Assembly (NCBI RefSeq): GCF_014287435.1
Contig: NZ_JACOPG010000004.1
Location: 296,014 to 360,013, forward strand
Direction: 5' to 3'
Length of the DNA: 64,000 nt
Source: Roseburia lenta
GTDB lineage: Bacteria > Bacillota > Clostridia > Lachnospirales > Lachnospiraceae
The position numbers and the translations under genes are program-made. Positions within the stretch are counted from its first letter, which is position 1, and each line of letters begins with the position of its first letter. A model generated the notes under the pieces. That model made no database searches. It saw nothing but the letters and a program-made list of their open reading frames with translations, and had not been told where the DNA came from. Shown in pieces: positions 46,955 through 55,810 of the stretch.

Positions 46955-48205
46955 ATGGCAGACGATACGATGGAAGAAGTAATGGAATTTGTGGAAGAAA
47001 ATGATGTCAAATTCATTCGACTGGCGTTTTGCGATATCTTTGGAAATCAGAAGAATATTTCTATTATGCCGGAAGAATTGCGGACAGCTTTTACAACAGG
47101 CATCAATTTTGACTCCTTTTTGATCTTAGGATATGATGATCCCGTTTATCAGGATCTTTATTTGAAACCGGTACCTGATACCTTAAATGTCCTGCCGTGG
47201 CGGCCGCAGCAGGGGCGGGTGATCCGTTTTTATTGTGATGTGGTCTTGCCGGATGGCAGTCCATATCCCTACGACAGCAGAAAGTTCTTAAAAGATACCC
47301 TGCAGGAATGTGCCAATATGGGATTTTCCTGTCGTATGGGACTGCGGAGTGAGTTTTATCTCTTTAAGACAGATGATGAGGGCAGACCGACCGATATTCC
47401 TTGGGATGAAGGTGGATATCTGGACATTGCGCCAAAGGATCGTGGAGAAAACATCCGGCGAGAGATCTGCCTGACCTTGGAAGAAATGGGCATCCAGCCG
47501 GAATCTTCCCACCATGAATCCGGTCCGGGACAAAATGAGATCGATTTCCGGTCTTCGGATGCGCTTGGAACCGCAGACAATTATATTACCTACAAAAATG
47601 TGGTCAGTGCCATTTCTAACCGAAACGGGGTCTTTGCTTCCTTTGATCCAAAGCCTCTCAAGGGAAAGAGCGGCAATGGTCTGCATATGAAGATCTCCAC
47701 ATGGAAAAACGGCGTCAATATGGATGAGATCGATCCGGAGTTTACCGAACACTTTATGGCAGGCGTTTTCCACCGTATGCGTGATATTACCTTATTTTTA
47801 AATACCCAGAAGCAGTCGTATGAGCGTTTTGGAGAGAACGAAGCACCAAAGTATATTACCTGGTCAGCCCAGAACCGGTCACGTCTTTTGCGTGTGCCGA
47901 TCGTGCAGGGCAAGCGTACCTGTTTTGTACTGCGTTCGCCGGATTCCGGAATCAATCCTTATCTGGCATTTGCCATCGTGATCCAGGCAGGGCTTGCCGG
48001 GGTGCGTGGCAAAGAGATTCTGCCATCGCCGGTGGATAAGAGTAGCCGTTTGGTAAAGGATGAGGAAAAAGCATCCTACGATAAGCTGCCTTTGTCTTTG
48101 ACAGAGGCGGTAGAATGTGCCAAGAAGAGTGCATTTTTACAGAATAGTCCATGCAAGGACATCGCAAATCGTTTCATAGAAGTGATCGAGCAGGAGGCAA
48201 TGTAA
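46955..48205 (+). CDS. glnA: Glutamine synthetase type I
   Basis: 416 residues, slightly shorter than the usual 440-470. It has the N-terminal FCDIFGNQKNISI, the metal/glutamate residues in RSEFYLF and GPGQNEIDFR, the ATP-site run DPKPLKGKSGNGLHMK, and NRSRLLRVP. The start is ATG 46955 after GGAGG; an in-frame GTG at 46925 is too far from any ribosome site. The Bacillus-type Arg/Glu feedback features cannot be judged by eye. The ANTAR regulator starts 32 bases downstream and pyrG follows, so this unit combines glutamine synthesis, its regulator and a glutamine-using enzyme. Confidence 0.94.
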   Translation: MADDTMEEVMEFVEENDVKFIRLAFCDIFGNQKNISIMPEELRTAFTTGINFDSFLILGYDDPVYQDLYLKPVPDTLNVLPWRPQQGRVIRFYCDVVLPDGSPYPYDSRKFLKDTLQECANMGFSCRMGLRSEFYLFKTDDEGRPTDIPWDEGGYLDIAPKDRGENIRREICLTLEEMGIQPESSHHESGPGQNEIDFRSSDALGTADNYITYKNVVSAISNRNGVFASFDPKPLKGKSGNGLHMKISTWKNGVNMDEIDPEFTEHFMAGVFHRMRDITLFLNTQKQSYERFGENEAPKYITWSAQNRSRLLRVPIVQGKRTCFVLRSPDSGINPYLAFAIVIQAGLAGVRGKEILPSPVDKSSRLVKDEEKASYDKLPLSLTEAVECAKKSAFLQNSPCKDIANRFIEVIEQEAM

Positions 48206-48237
48206 GCAATTCATTTTTATGAAGGGAGGATGCGCGG

Positions 48238-48804
48238 ATGGACAAAGCGTTGATCGTATGTGATGCGCCCAAGGGCATCGAGTTCTTTCGCGATTTTCTG
48301 ATGCAAAATGATTATAAAGAGATCACCGTGGTGGATAGCGGCGAGGAAGCCAGACGCATGCTGGTCGACAAAGATTTTGATCTGTGTCTGATCAATGCAC
48401 CCCTGCGTAAGGAATCCGGCGAGCAGTTGTCGATCGACATTGCGGAGAAAAATATCTGTCAGGTCATTTTGTTTGTCAAAGCGGAATACAGCGAGGAGAT
48501 CATGGATCGGGTGGAGGATTACGGTGTGATCACCGTCAGCAAGCCGATCAGCAGGCAGATGTTCTGGAGCGCCCTAAAACTTGCCAGGGTCGCACAAAGA
48601 CGTATCACAATGGCACAAAAAGAAAATGCAAAATTACAGAAAAAACTGGATAGTTTAAAGACCGTATCGCGCGCAAAATGTCTTTTGATCTCCTATTGTG
48701 GGATGTCAGAGGAGGATGCGCATAAATATATTGAAAGACAGGCAATGGATAAGAGAATGAGCCGTTTGGAGATCGCACAGGATATCGTGCGGACCTATGG
48801 CTAA
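48238..48804 (+). CDS. ANTAR-domain RNA-binding antiterminator with a non-phosphorylatable receiver-like domain
   Basis: 188 residues. The first 120 residues fold like a response-regulator receiver, with the conserved Lys in VSKPIS (Lys102). However, the phosphoacceptor position reads LINAPL with Asn53 in place of Asp, and only one acidic residue (Asp9) stands at the metal pocket. A helical linker (about 110-140) leads to the ANTAR domain (about 131-186), with the family spacing around [20 protein letters not shown] and [22 protein letters not shown] proteins bind hexaloop hairpins in nascent RNA and stop terminators forming. Position after glnA and the hexaloop hairpins before asnB, amt and glnA strongly suggest these are its targets. 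Confidence 0.9.
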   Translation: MDKALIVCDAPKGIEFFRDFLMQNDYKEITVVDSGEEARRMLVDKDFDLCLINAPLRKESGEQLSIDIAEKNICQVILFVKAEYSEEIMDRVEDYGVITVSKPISRQMFWSALKLARVAQRRITMAQKENAKLQKKLDSLKTVSRAKCLLISYCGMSEEDAHKYIERQAMDKRMSRLEIAQDIVRTYG

Positions 48805-48824
48805 AAAAGAGGAAGGAGAATTTT

Positions 48825-50417
48825 ATGACAAAGCATGTATTTGTAACCGGTGGAGTAGTATCAGGACTAGGAAAGGGCATTACGGCAGCATCGCTGGGAC
48901 GACTTTTGAAAATGCGTGGCTACAAGGTGGCATCACAAAAGCTGGATCCTTATATGAACGTAGATCCGGGAACCATGAGCCCATACCAGCATGGCGAGGT
49001 TTTCGTGACAGATGACGGCGCGGAGACAGATCTGGATCTGGGACATTATGAGAGATTTATCGATGAAAATCTGAACAAGTATTCCAACCTGACCAGTGGT
49101 AAGGTCTACTGGAATGTCTTAAACCGTGAGAGAAAGGGTGAATACTTAGGACAGACCGTACAGGTGATCCCACATATTACTGAGGAGATCAAGCGCTTTA
49201 TCTATATGGGGGCAGAGAGTTCCGATGCAGATGTTTTGATCACAGAGATTGGTGGAACGACGGGAGATATTGAAAGCCAGCCGTTTTTGGAGGCTATCCG
49301 TCAGGTATCACTGGAGCGTGGAAGGGAAAACTGCTGTTTTATCCATGTGACTTTAGTACCATGGCTTTCCGGTTCCAACGAACATAAGTCAAAGCCGACC
49401 CAACATTCCGTAAAGGAATTGCAGTCCTTGGGAATCGCACCGGACATCATTGTATGCCGTGTAGACCGTCCGTTGGAGCAGAGCATCAAGGACAAGATCT
49501 CCCTCTTCTGTAATGTGCCAAAGGATTGCGTGATCGAAAATGATACCATGGACTGCCTTTATAAGGCACCTCTTATGCTGCATGAGCATGGTCTGGATAC
49601 CGTGGTATGCCGCCGCTTACAGATCGAGGATAAGACACCGGATCTGGCAGGTTGGGAAAAGATGGTCGATACCATCGATCATCTGACCAAGACGACCAAG
49701 ATCGCTATCGTAGGTAAATATGTAGCCCTGCATGACGCTTATCTGTCTGTGCATGAGGCACTTTTGCATGGCGGTTATGCCAATGATGCCAAGGTGGAGA
49801 TCGAGTGGATCGATAGTGAGAAGATCACCAAGGATAATGTAGAAGAAATCTTATCCGGTCTGGACGGTATTTTGGTACCGGGCGGATTTGGAGATCGTGG
49901 TGTGGAAGGCAAGATCTTAGCCTGCCAGTATGCCAGAGAGCATGATGTGCCATATCTTGGCATCTGTCTGGGTATGCAGGTGGCAGCCATTGAGTTTGCC
50001 AGAGATGTGTGCGGCTTAGAGGATGCTAACTCCGGTGAGTTCAATCCGGGTGGCGAGCATCTGGTCATTGACCTTATGGAAGAACAGATGGCAGTTCTTA
50101 GAAAGGGCGGTACCATGCGTCTGGGCTCTTATCCATGTAAGATCAAGGCTGGTACGACCTTGGAACGTGCTTATGCCAAGGAAAATATTGACGAGCGCCA
50201 CAGACATCGTTTTGAGTTCAACAATGCTTATCGTGATCTGATGACAGAAAAGGGTCTGACGATCAGTGGTACTTCACCGGACGATGCGATCGTGGAGGCA
50301 GTAGAAGTATCCGGCAACAAATTCCATGTGGGTGTACAGTTCCATCCGGAATTTAAGAGCCGTCCGAACAAGCCACATCCACTCTTTGCAGAGTTTATCA
50401 AGGCAAGTCTTTTATAG
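48825..50417 (+). CDS. pyrG: CTP synthase
   Basis: 530-residue enzyme making CTP from UTP with glutamine as nitrogen donor. The N-terminal synthase domain begins [16 protein letters not shown] with its P-loop. The C-terminal class I glutaminase domain has the oxyanion motif PGGFGDRG, the nucleophile Cys in YLGICLGMQ, and the His-Glu pair in QFHPEF. It begins 20 bases after the ANTAR gene, so it may be expressed from the nitrogen-regulated glnA unit. Confidence 0.97.
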   Translation: MTKHVFVTGGVVSGLGKGITAASLGRLLKMRGYKVASQKLDPYMNVDPGTMSPYQHGEVFVTDDGAETDLDLGHYERFIDENLNKYSNLTSGKVYWNVLNRERKGEYLGQTVQVIPHITEEIKRFIYMGAESSDADVLITEIGGTTGDIESQPFLEAIRQVSLERGRENCCFIHVTLVPWLSGSNEHKSKPTQHSVKELQSLGIAPDIIVCRVDRPLEQSIKDKISLFCNVPKDCVIENDTMDCLYKAPLMLHEHGLDTVVCRRLQIEDKTPDLAGWEKMVDTIDHLTKTTKIAIVGKYVALHDAYLSVHEALLHGGYANDAKVEIEWIDSEKITKDNVEEILSGLDGILVPGGFGDRGVEGKILACQYAREHDVPYLGICLGMQVAAIEFARDVCGLEDANSGEFNPGGEHLVIDLMEEQMAVLRKGGTMRLGSYPCKIKAGTTLERAYAKENIDERHRHRFEFNNAYRDLMTEKGLTISGTSPDDAIVEAVEVSGNKFHVGVQFHPEFKSRPNKPHPLFAEFIKASLL

Positions 50418-50433
50418 AAACAGGTAAAAAATA

Positions 50434-50474
50434 CCGATCCCATGCATGCCATCATACAGGGGATCGGCTTTTTT
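50434..50474 (+). terminator. Intrinsic terminator after pyrG
   Basis: Perfect 8-bp stem CCGATCCC / GGGATCGG with an 18-base loop, then CTTTTTT. Confidence 0.85.
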
Positions 50475-50490
50475 ATACCGCAAAAGATTA

Positions 50491-51957
50491 TTATTTTACC
50501 TTTGTCTTTGGTTCGCAGGTCAGATACATGCCCAGTTTCTTGAAGATCTGTTCGTCCACTTCATCCAACATAACAGAAGAATGTACATTTAAGGTCTTTA
50601 AGTTTGGCAACTGGTCAAAAGCAGCCTTGGCATTGGCATCGGTATTGGAACTGATGGATAAGGCTACCAGCACTTCGTCACTGTGCAGGCTGGCATCATT
50701 GCTGCCGAGATAATTCTTTTTCAGACGGCTGATCGGCTGTAAGGCTTCCGGCGAGATCAAAAGTTTCTCATGGTCGATCCCTGCCAATTCCTTTAAGACA
50801 TTTAAGAGGGCAGCAGCAGGTGCGCTGAGCAGATCAGAGGTCTTTCCATCGATGATACTGCCATCATCCAACTCGATGGCAACGGCAGGCTGGTGTGTCT
50901 GATTTTCTACTTCCATGGCTGCGACAGCAACCTTTCTGTCAGCAGGAGAGATCTCTGCCTGCTTCATCAGAAGTTCGATCTTGTAGAGTGCGTCTTTAGA
51001 ACCAAGTCCCTTTTTGATATTGCAGATCTCAGTATAATAACGGCGGATGATCTCAGCCTTTCCGGCTTCGCGGCAGACCTCATCATCACTGATGCAGTTG
51101 CCGACCATATTCACGCCCATGTCTGTCGGAGACTGGTAAGCGCAAGTGCCGTAGATGCGCTCAAACATGGCCTTTAATACCGGATAGATCTCCACATCAC
51201 GGTTGTAGTTGATTGTGGTCTTTCCATAGGATTCCAGATGGAAAGGATCGATCATGTTGACATCGTTTAAGTCAGCCGTAGCGGCTTCGTAAGCGATATT
51301 GACCGGGTGCTTGAGTGGGAGATTCCATACCGGGAAAGTCTCAAACTTGGCATATCCGGCAGAAACACCGCGTTTGTGTTCGTGATATAACTGGGAAAGA
51401 CAGGTTGCCATTTTGCCGCTTCCCGGACCCGGTGCCGTTACGACAACGAGTGGACGGCTGGTTTTGATATAGTCGTTCTTTCCAAACCCCTCATCGCTGA
51501 CGATATGCTCGATGTTGCTTGGATAGCCGTCGATCTTGTGGAGGATATAAGAAGGAACTCCCAGAGAGTCTAAGTGGTGGCGGAATTCATCAGCGGCTGC
51601 TTCACCGGTGTACTGGGTGATGGCAACACTGCCGACATAAAGCCCAAAACTGCGAAAGACATCCATCAGACGAAGTACATCCTCGTCGTAGGTGATGCCC
51701 AGATCGCCCCTGATCTTATTGGAGGCGATGGCTCCGGCGGAGATAGCGATCACGATCTCTGCCTGATCCTTTAATTGTAGGAGCATACGCAGTTTGGAGT
51801 CAGGCATGAAGCCCGGCAGAACGCGGGATGCATGGTAGTCGTCATACAATTTGCCGCCAAATTCCAGATACAGTTTGTCTCCGAAATGGTTGATGCGTTC
51901 TTTGATGTGTTCTGACTGCATATGCAGGTATTTGTCATTGTCAAATCCGATTTTCAT
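50491..51957 (-). CDS. DUF1846-family protein of unknown function
   Basis: 488-residue soluble protein of a conserved family common in Clostridia and lactic acid bacteria; its reaction is not known to me. The N-terminus IGFDNDKYLHMQSEHI is typical of the family. A P-loop-like stretch, TAPGPGSGKMATCLSQL (about residues 173-189), suggests nucleotide or phosphate binding. The frame continues upstream to 52077, but AGGAAGGA sits before the ATG at 51957, the expected N-terminus. It is convergent with pyrG and divergent from the purine permease, with its own promoter. Confidence 0.85.
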   Translation of the reverse strand: MKIGFDNDKYLHMQSEHIKERINHFGDKLYLEFGGKLYDDYHASRVLPGFMPDSKLRMLLQLKDQAEIVIAISAGAIASNKIRGDLGITYDEDVLRLMDVFRSFGLYVGSVAITQYTGEAAADEFRHHLDSLGVPSYILHKIDGYPSNIEHIVSDEGFGKNDYIKTSRPLVVVTAPGPGSGKMATCLSQLYHEHKRGVSAGYAKFETFPVWNLPLKHPVNIAYEAATADLNDVNMIDPFHLESYGKTTINYNRDVEIYPVLKAMFERIYGTCAYQSPTDMGVNMVGNCISDDEVCREAGKAEIIRRYYTEICNIKKGLGSKDALYKIELLMKQAEISPADRKVAVAAMEVENQTHQPAVAIELDDGSIIDGKTSDLLSAPAAALLNVLKELAGIDHEKLLISPEALQPISRLKKNYLGSNDASLHSDEVLVALSISSNTDANAKAAFDQLPNLKTLNVHSSVMLDEVDEQIFKKLGMYLTCEPKTKVK

Positions 51958-52039
51958 AATGTGTTCCTTCCTATATAATATTTGCTTATGTATTTGAGGG
52001 ACAAAATTGTCCGAACCTGTGATTACATACACGCTCATA

Positions 52040-52068
52040 AGTATAGCATGGTGGCGACTTTGTGACAA
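52040..52068 (-). promoter_or_regulatory. Promoter of the DUF1846 gene
   Basis: On the minus strand: TTGTCA (52068-52063), 17-base spacer, TATACT (52045-52040). The leader of about 75 bases contains GGACA-N4-TGTCC, a small inverted repeat. Confidence 0.65.
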
Positions 52069-52184
52069 GGTACTCATAAGGCAAGATTATAAAAATTAAA
52101 GCAGAGTTATATATTTATAAGAATGACTGATAAAAAACATAAGGATAAATAATGGGACATATTTTTATCCCTTTGTCACTTTAT

Positions 52185-52214
52185 CTTGAAAAAGGGCGGT
52201 TTTTCAAGTATAAT
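52185..52214 (+). promoter_or_regulatory. Promoter of the purine permease with an embedded perfect inverted repeat
   Basis: TTGAAA (52186-52191), 17-base spacer, perfect TATAAT (52209-52214). The -35 and the spacer are entirely covered by CTTGAAAAA-gggcgg-TTTTTCAAG (52185-52208), a perfect 9-bp inverted repeat, ideally placed for a repressor. Between the DUF1846 promoter and this one (52069-52184) I see only A/T-rich sequence with no gene. Confidence 0.7.
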
Positions 52215-52229
52215 CATCTGGTTGAACAA

Positions 52230-52284
52230 GGGCAGAACGCATCCTTACCTGCCCACGATAACGCGTGCAAGACACGTAGTAATA
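52230..52284 (+). promoter_or_regulatory. Structured leader of the purine permease (possible unclassified RNA element)
   Basis: The leader of about 75 bases contains GGGCAG...CTGCCC (6-bp stem, 13-base loop) followed by a second hairpin CGTG-CAAGA-CACG. The first loop contains ACGC, which is complementary to GCGT in the second hairpin, allowing a pseudoknot. It does not match the purine riboswitch consensus. Confidence 0.3.
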
Positions 52285-52294
52285 GGAGGAAAAC

Positions 52295-53656
52295 ATGTTA
52301 GAAAAAATGTTCAAACTCAAAGAGAACAACACTGATGTGAAGACAGAAGTCATCGGTGGTCTTACCACATTCATGACAATGGCTTACATCTTGGCAGTCA
52401 ATCCTTCAATCCTTTCTGCATCCGGCATGGACGCAAACGCGATTGTTATGGCAACTGCACTCGCAGCATTTATCGGAACCCTTTGCATGGCACTTTTAGC
52501 AAATTATCCATTTGCACTTGCTCCGGGACTTGGACTGAATGCTTACTTTGCATACACCGTATGCGGAACCATGGGATATGATTGGAAGATCGCTCTTATG
52601 GCAGTATTTGCAGAAGGTATCATCTTTATCGTACTTTCTCTTACCAATGTGCGTGAGGCTATCTTTAATGCCATCCCAATGCAGTTGAAAAAGGGCGTAT
52701 CTGTTGGTATTGGACTTTTCGTTGCATTCATCGGTTTACAGAACGGACACATTGTTGTAAACAGTGACTCTACGCTGGTTACCGTTGTAAACTTCACAGA
52801 GAATTTCCACACCGTAGGTATCGCAGCATTGCTCTGTGTGATCGGTCTGATCATCATTGCTGTTTTACATATCAAGAATGTTAAGGGATCTTTCCTCATT
52901 GGTATCTTCGCTACATGGATCCTTGGTATCATCTGTCAGTTGACAGGGATCTATACCGTTGATGTTGATGCAGGATTCTATTCTTTGATCCCAACCCAGT
53001 GGGTAAGTTTTGACTTCAGTTCTTTGGGAGAGACCTTTGGTCAGTGCTTCCAGGCAGATATGGGCAGAGTCAATGCTTTAGACTTCGTTGTTATCATCTT
53101 TGCATTCCTGTTCGTAGATATGTTTGATACGATCGGAACCCTGATCGGTGTTGCCAACAAGGCAGATATGTTGGATGAGAACGGAAAGTTAGAGAGAATC
53201 AAGCCAGCACTTTTGGCAGACGCTATCGCGACTTCTGCAGGTGCTATCCTTGGTACATCTACAACAACTACTTTCGTAGAGAGTTCTTCAGGTGTATCTG
53301 AAGGCGCAAGAACAGGTCTTGCATCTGTAGTTACAGGTTTCTTATTCTTACTGGCAATCATCTTTGCTCCGGTATTTACAACCATTCCTGGATTTGCAAC
53401 TGCACCGGCTTTGATCTTTGTAGGATTTTTGATGGTATCTGCTGTTGTTGATATCGACTTTAATGATCCGGCAGAATCCATTCCGGCATACCTTTGCATG
53501 ATCGCAATGCCACTTCTTTACAGCATTTCAGAAGGTATCGCAGTAGGTGTTATCTCTTACGTTGTTATCAACATCGTTGTTGGTAAGGCTAAGAAGATCC
53601 ATCCACTTATGTATATCCTGGCAGTACTCTTTGTACTCAAGTATATCTTCTTATAA
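52295..53656 (+). CDS. NCS2-type purine permease (AzgA/PbuG-like hypoxanthine/guanine transporter)
   Basis: 453-residue membrane protein with about 12-14 helices. The N-terminal EVIGGLTTFMTMAYILAVNP and the substrate-site motif TSTTTTFVESSSGVSEGARTG (shown in part: TTTFVESSSG) are characteristic of the AzgA branch, which imports hypoxanthine, guanine or adenine with protons. It complements the de novo purine genes at 26.6-30.5 kb. The strong promoter carries an inverted repeat. Exact base specificity cannot be read. Confidence 0.92.
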   Translation: MLEKMFKLKENNTDVKTEVIGGLTTFMTMAYILAVNPSILSASGMDANAIVMATALAAFIGTLCMALLANYPFALAPGLGLNAYFAYTVCGTMGYDWKIALMAVFAEGIIFIVLSLTNVREAIFNAIPMQLKKGVSVGIGLFVAFIGLQNGHIVVNSDSTLVTVVNFTENFHTVGIAALLCVIGLIIIAVLHIKNVKGSFLIGIFATWILGIICQLTGIYTVDVDAGFYSLIPTQWVSFDFSSLGETFGQCFQADMGRVNALDFVVIIFAFLFVDMFDTIGTLIGVANKADMLDENGKLERIKPALLADAIATSAGAILGTSTTTTFVESSSGVSEGARTGLASVVTGFLFLLAIIFAPVFTTIPGFATAPALIFVGFLMVSAVVDIDFNDPAESIPAYLCMIAMPLLYSISEGIAVGVISYVVINIVVGKAKKIHPLMYILAVLFVLKYIFL

Positions 53657-53677
53657 GATTGGTATAGGTAAATCAAT

Positions 53678-53714
53678 AGGCTCATCCTTACAAATGTAGG
53701 GGTGAGCCTTTTTT
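53678..53714 (+). terminator. Intrinsic terminator after the purine permease
   Basis: 14-bp stem from AGGCTCATCC closing with GGTGAGCCT (some G-T pairs), loop AAAT, then six T. Confidence 0.9.
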
Positions 53715-53722
53715 CATTCTTT

Positions 53723-53760
53723 CATATGCAAAAATATAGGTTGACTAATCCTTGCATATG
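53723..53760. repeat. Long-spaced inverted repeat before the acyltransferase-like gene
   Basis: CATATGCAA (53723-53731) and TTGCATATG (53752-53760) are perfect inverted copies separated by 20 bases, flanking a TTGACT -35-like hexamer at 53741-53746. Probable regulator-binding site. Confidence 0.45.
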
Positions 53761-53794
53761 ACCCACAATAGATAAAAGAAGAAAAGGGGTATTT

Positions 53795-55069
53795 ATGGCA
53801 AAAGATTATATTCGGTGGGACAAATTAGATAACACAGCAAATCTCTTTCCGGTCATAGCGGGAGAGAGCATGACAAATACATACCGTATTTCCTGTGTGC
53901 TGAAAGAAGAGGTCGATGAAGGGCTCTTGCAGGAGGCACTGGATATGGTACTTCCAAAGATGCCGGGCTTTAACCTGCGTCTGCGCAGTGGCATTTTTTG
54001 GTATTATTTTGAAGAAAATGGAAAGAAGGCACCGCGGGTACATGAGGAGCATACCTATCCCTGCCGCCTGATCCATCAGTCCAAGAACAACAGTTATATG
54101 TTCCGTGTGACTTATTATAAGAATCGTATCAACTTAGAGGTCTTTCATGTACTGACGGATGGCATGGGAGGCATCAATTTTTTACGGGAACTGACCTATC
54201 AGTATCTGCGTCTGGCACATCCCAAGTTGCGCGAGACCCAGGGAGATCAACTCAGTGCAGATACGTCTTTGAACCGTGAGGATTCTTTCCTGAAAAACTA
54301 TAAGAAAAAGTCTAAGAGCGTTTACCAGTCCAAGAGGGCATTTCTGATCAAGGGAGAGAAACTGGCATACGATGGTTTTGGGGTGATCCATGGCTATCTG
54401 CCGATCCCGCAACTGAAAAAAGTATGTCATGCTTATGGTGTCAGCATCAACGAGTATCTGGTGGCAACTTTTATCTGGGCGGCATATCAGGAAAATTATC
54501 GCCATATTACAGAGGACAGACCAATTCGTGTGGCGGTTCCGGTCAATCTGCGTCCGTATTTTGATTCTATTACGACCAAGAATTTCTTTGTCATGGTGTC
54601 TGCAGAATTTGCACCGCAAAAAAACGAATATACCTTTGCGGAGATCCTTGCCATTACAAAAGACAGTCTGCGTGCACAGATCAACAAGGAGCATCTGGAA
54701 AAGATCTTTTCCTACAATGTATCCAATGAGCTGATGGTCGTAGCGCGTGCCGTGCCGCTCTTTTTGAAAAATCTGGCTATGCGCCTGGTCTATACCCAGT
54801 CGGCGCTTGCCAACACGACGACGGTGACCAATATCGGCAATATCAAGGTAGAAAAGGTATATGAACCTTATATCCAGACCGTTCATTCTTTTTTATCTTT
54901 TTCAAAGGGGCAGAGTCTCAAGGCGACTATCACATCCTATCAGGACACCCTAGTCTATACCTATACCTCGGCATGGCAGGATACGGCGATCCAGCGCAGA
55001 GTTTTCCGTCAGATCGCGCAGGATGGGATAGATGTAAAGATTGAGACAAATGGAGTATATTATGAGTAA
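53795..55069 (+). CDS. Condensation/alcohol-acetyltransferase-like protein
   Basis: 424 residues in the superfamily of CoA-dependent acyltransferases and condensation domains. The catalytic motif HxxxDG appears as HVLTDGMGG (His118, Asp122), and a later region has AVPVNLRPYF, reminiscent of the second structural motif of this fold. There is no carrier-protein or adenylation domain nearby, so a free-standing acyltransferase acting on an alcohol or lipid is more likely than a peptide synthetase. The stop overlaps the next gene by 8 bases, which suggests that the two work together, perhaps at the membrane. Confidence 0.75.
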   Translation: MAKDYIRWDKLDNTANLFPVIAGESMTNTYRISCVLKEEVDEGLLQEALDMVLPKMPGFNLRLRSGIFWYYFEENGKKAPRVHEEHTYPCRLIHQSKNNSYMFRVTYYKNRINLEVFHVLTDGMGGINFLRELTYQYLRLAHPKLRETQGDQLSADTSLNREDSFLKNYKKKSKSVYQSKRAFLIKGEKLAYDGFGVIHGYLPIPQLKKVCHAYGVSINEYLVATFIWAAYQENYRHITEDRPIRVAVPVNLRPYFDSITTKNFFVMVSAEFAPQKNEYTFAEILAITKDSLRAQINKEHLEKIFSYNVSNELMVVARAVPLFLKNLAMRLVYTQSALANTTTVTNIGNIKVEKVYEPYIQTVHSFLSFSKGQSLKATITSYQDTLVYTYTSAWQDTAIQRRVFRQIAQDGIDVKIETNGVYYE

Positions 55070-55724
55070 GTGTAAATATTGTGGAGTAGAGATTTTAGAT
55101 GATGCCGTCAAGTGCCCGCTTTGCAGTGGGGTGTTGGATGGGAAAAAGGAAGAAGGACATACTTACCCGGATGTAGTATCGGGGGTGCGCAAGACGACCG
55201 TTTTATATCGGATCTTTAGTTTTGCCTTTATTGTGATCGCAAGTGTCTGCATCGCCTTAAATGTCTGGCTGACACCGACACTGCGTTGGGGAGAAATCGT
55301 GACTTGTTCCCTGGCGTACCTCTTGTGGCTGGGCTACATTATCTTAAAGGATAATGCAGGCTATCGTATCCGCATTCTTTCCGGTGTTGCGGGTGCCGTG
55401 CTTTTGATCATTCTGATCGATACCTTTTTGGGATTTTCCGGCTGGTCGGTCAGTTACGTGCTGCCGGCGGCGATCATTTTGCTGGATCTGGCATTGGCGA
55501 TCCTTATGCTGATCAACCGTAGGAATTGGCAGAGTTATCTGATCCTACAGGTGGCGATGGTATTGGTCGGTATCGTACCGCTGGTTCTGATCCGTATCGG
55601 TATCGTGACCCAGCCGCTGGTTTCGGATATTGCCTTTTTGGTTACGGTTTTCATGTTTTTGGGATCAATGATCCTGGGCGGACGTACTGCCAGAATAGAG
55701 ATGAAACGCAGGTTTCATATATAG
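55062..55724 (+). CDS. Zinc-ribbon membrane protein (DUF6320-like), unknown function
   Basis: 220 residues. The N-terminus is a zinc ribbon with CKYCG and CPLCSG, followed by about six hydrophobic helices (about 50-205) and a short basic tail. I do not know its function. The start is ATG 55062, with GGAG 7 bases upstream; upstream in-frame ATGs lie in the preceding gene. Overlap with the acyltransferase-like gene by 8 bases implies coupled expression and perhaps a membrane anchor or partner role. Confidence 0.75.
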   Translation: MSKCKYCGVEILDDAVKCPLCSGVLDGKKEEGHTYPDVVSGVRKTTVLYRIFSFAFIVIASVCIALNVWLTPTLRWGEIVTCSLAYLLWLGYIILKDNAGYRIRILSGVAGAVLLIILIDTFLGFSGWSVSYVLPAAIILLDLALAILMLINRRNWQSYLILQVAMVLVGIVPLVLIRIGIVTQPLVSDIAFLVTVFMFLGSMILGGRTARIEMKRRFHI

Positions 55725-55725
55725 T

Positions 55726-55773
55726 AAAAAATCACCCCATAGAAGTGCTGTGAGATAAGGCACTCTATGGGGT
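55726..55773 (-). terminator. Terminator of the minus-strand phosphofructokinase gene
   Basis: Read on the minus strand: a stem ACCCCATAGA...TCTATGGGGT extended by GCAC / GTGC with one bulge, followed by TTTTTT. It lies beyond the stop of the kinase gene. Confidence 0.8.
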
Positions 55774-55783
55774 ATTTATTTAG

Positions 55784-55810
55784 GAATGTGCTTAAGGCAC
55801 ATTCTTTTTT
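55784..55810 (+). terminator. Terminator of the acyltransferase-zinc ribbon pair
   Basis: Perfect 8-bp stem GAATGTGC / GCACATTC, loop TTAAG, then six T; the T-run overlaps the stop codon of the convergent kinase gene. Confidence 0.87.

Noticed and set aside
52221..52294. Guanine/adenine purine riboswitch before the NCS2 permease
   Set aside because: The conserved core of that aptamer and its terminator are absent; kept only as an unclassified structured leader.
54182..54886. 234-codon antisense frame inside the acyltransferase-like gene
   Set aside because: It is fully covered by a sense gene with a good start and catalytic motif, and encodes no recognisable protein.
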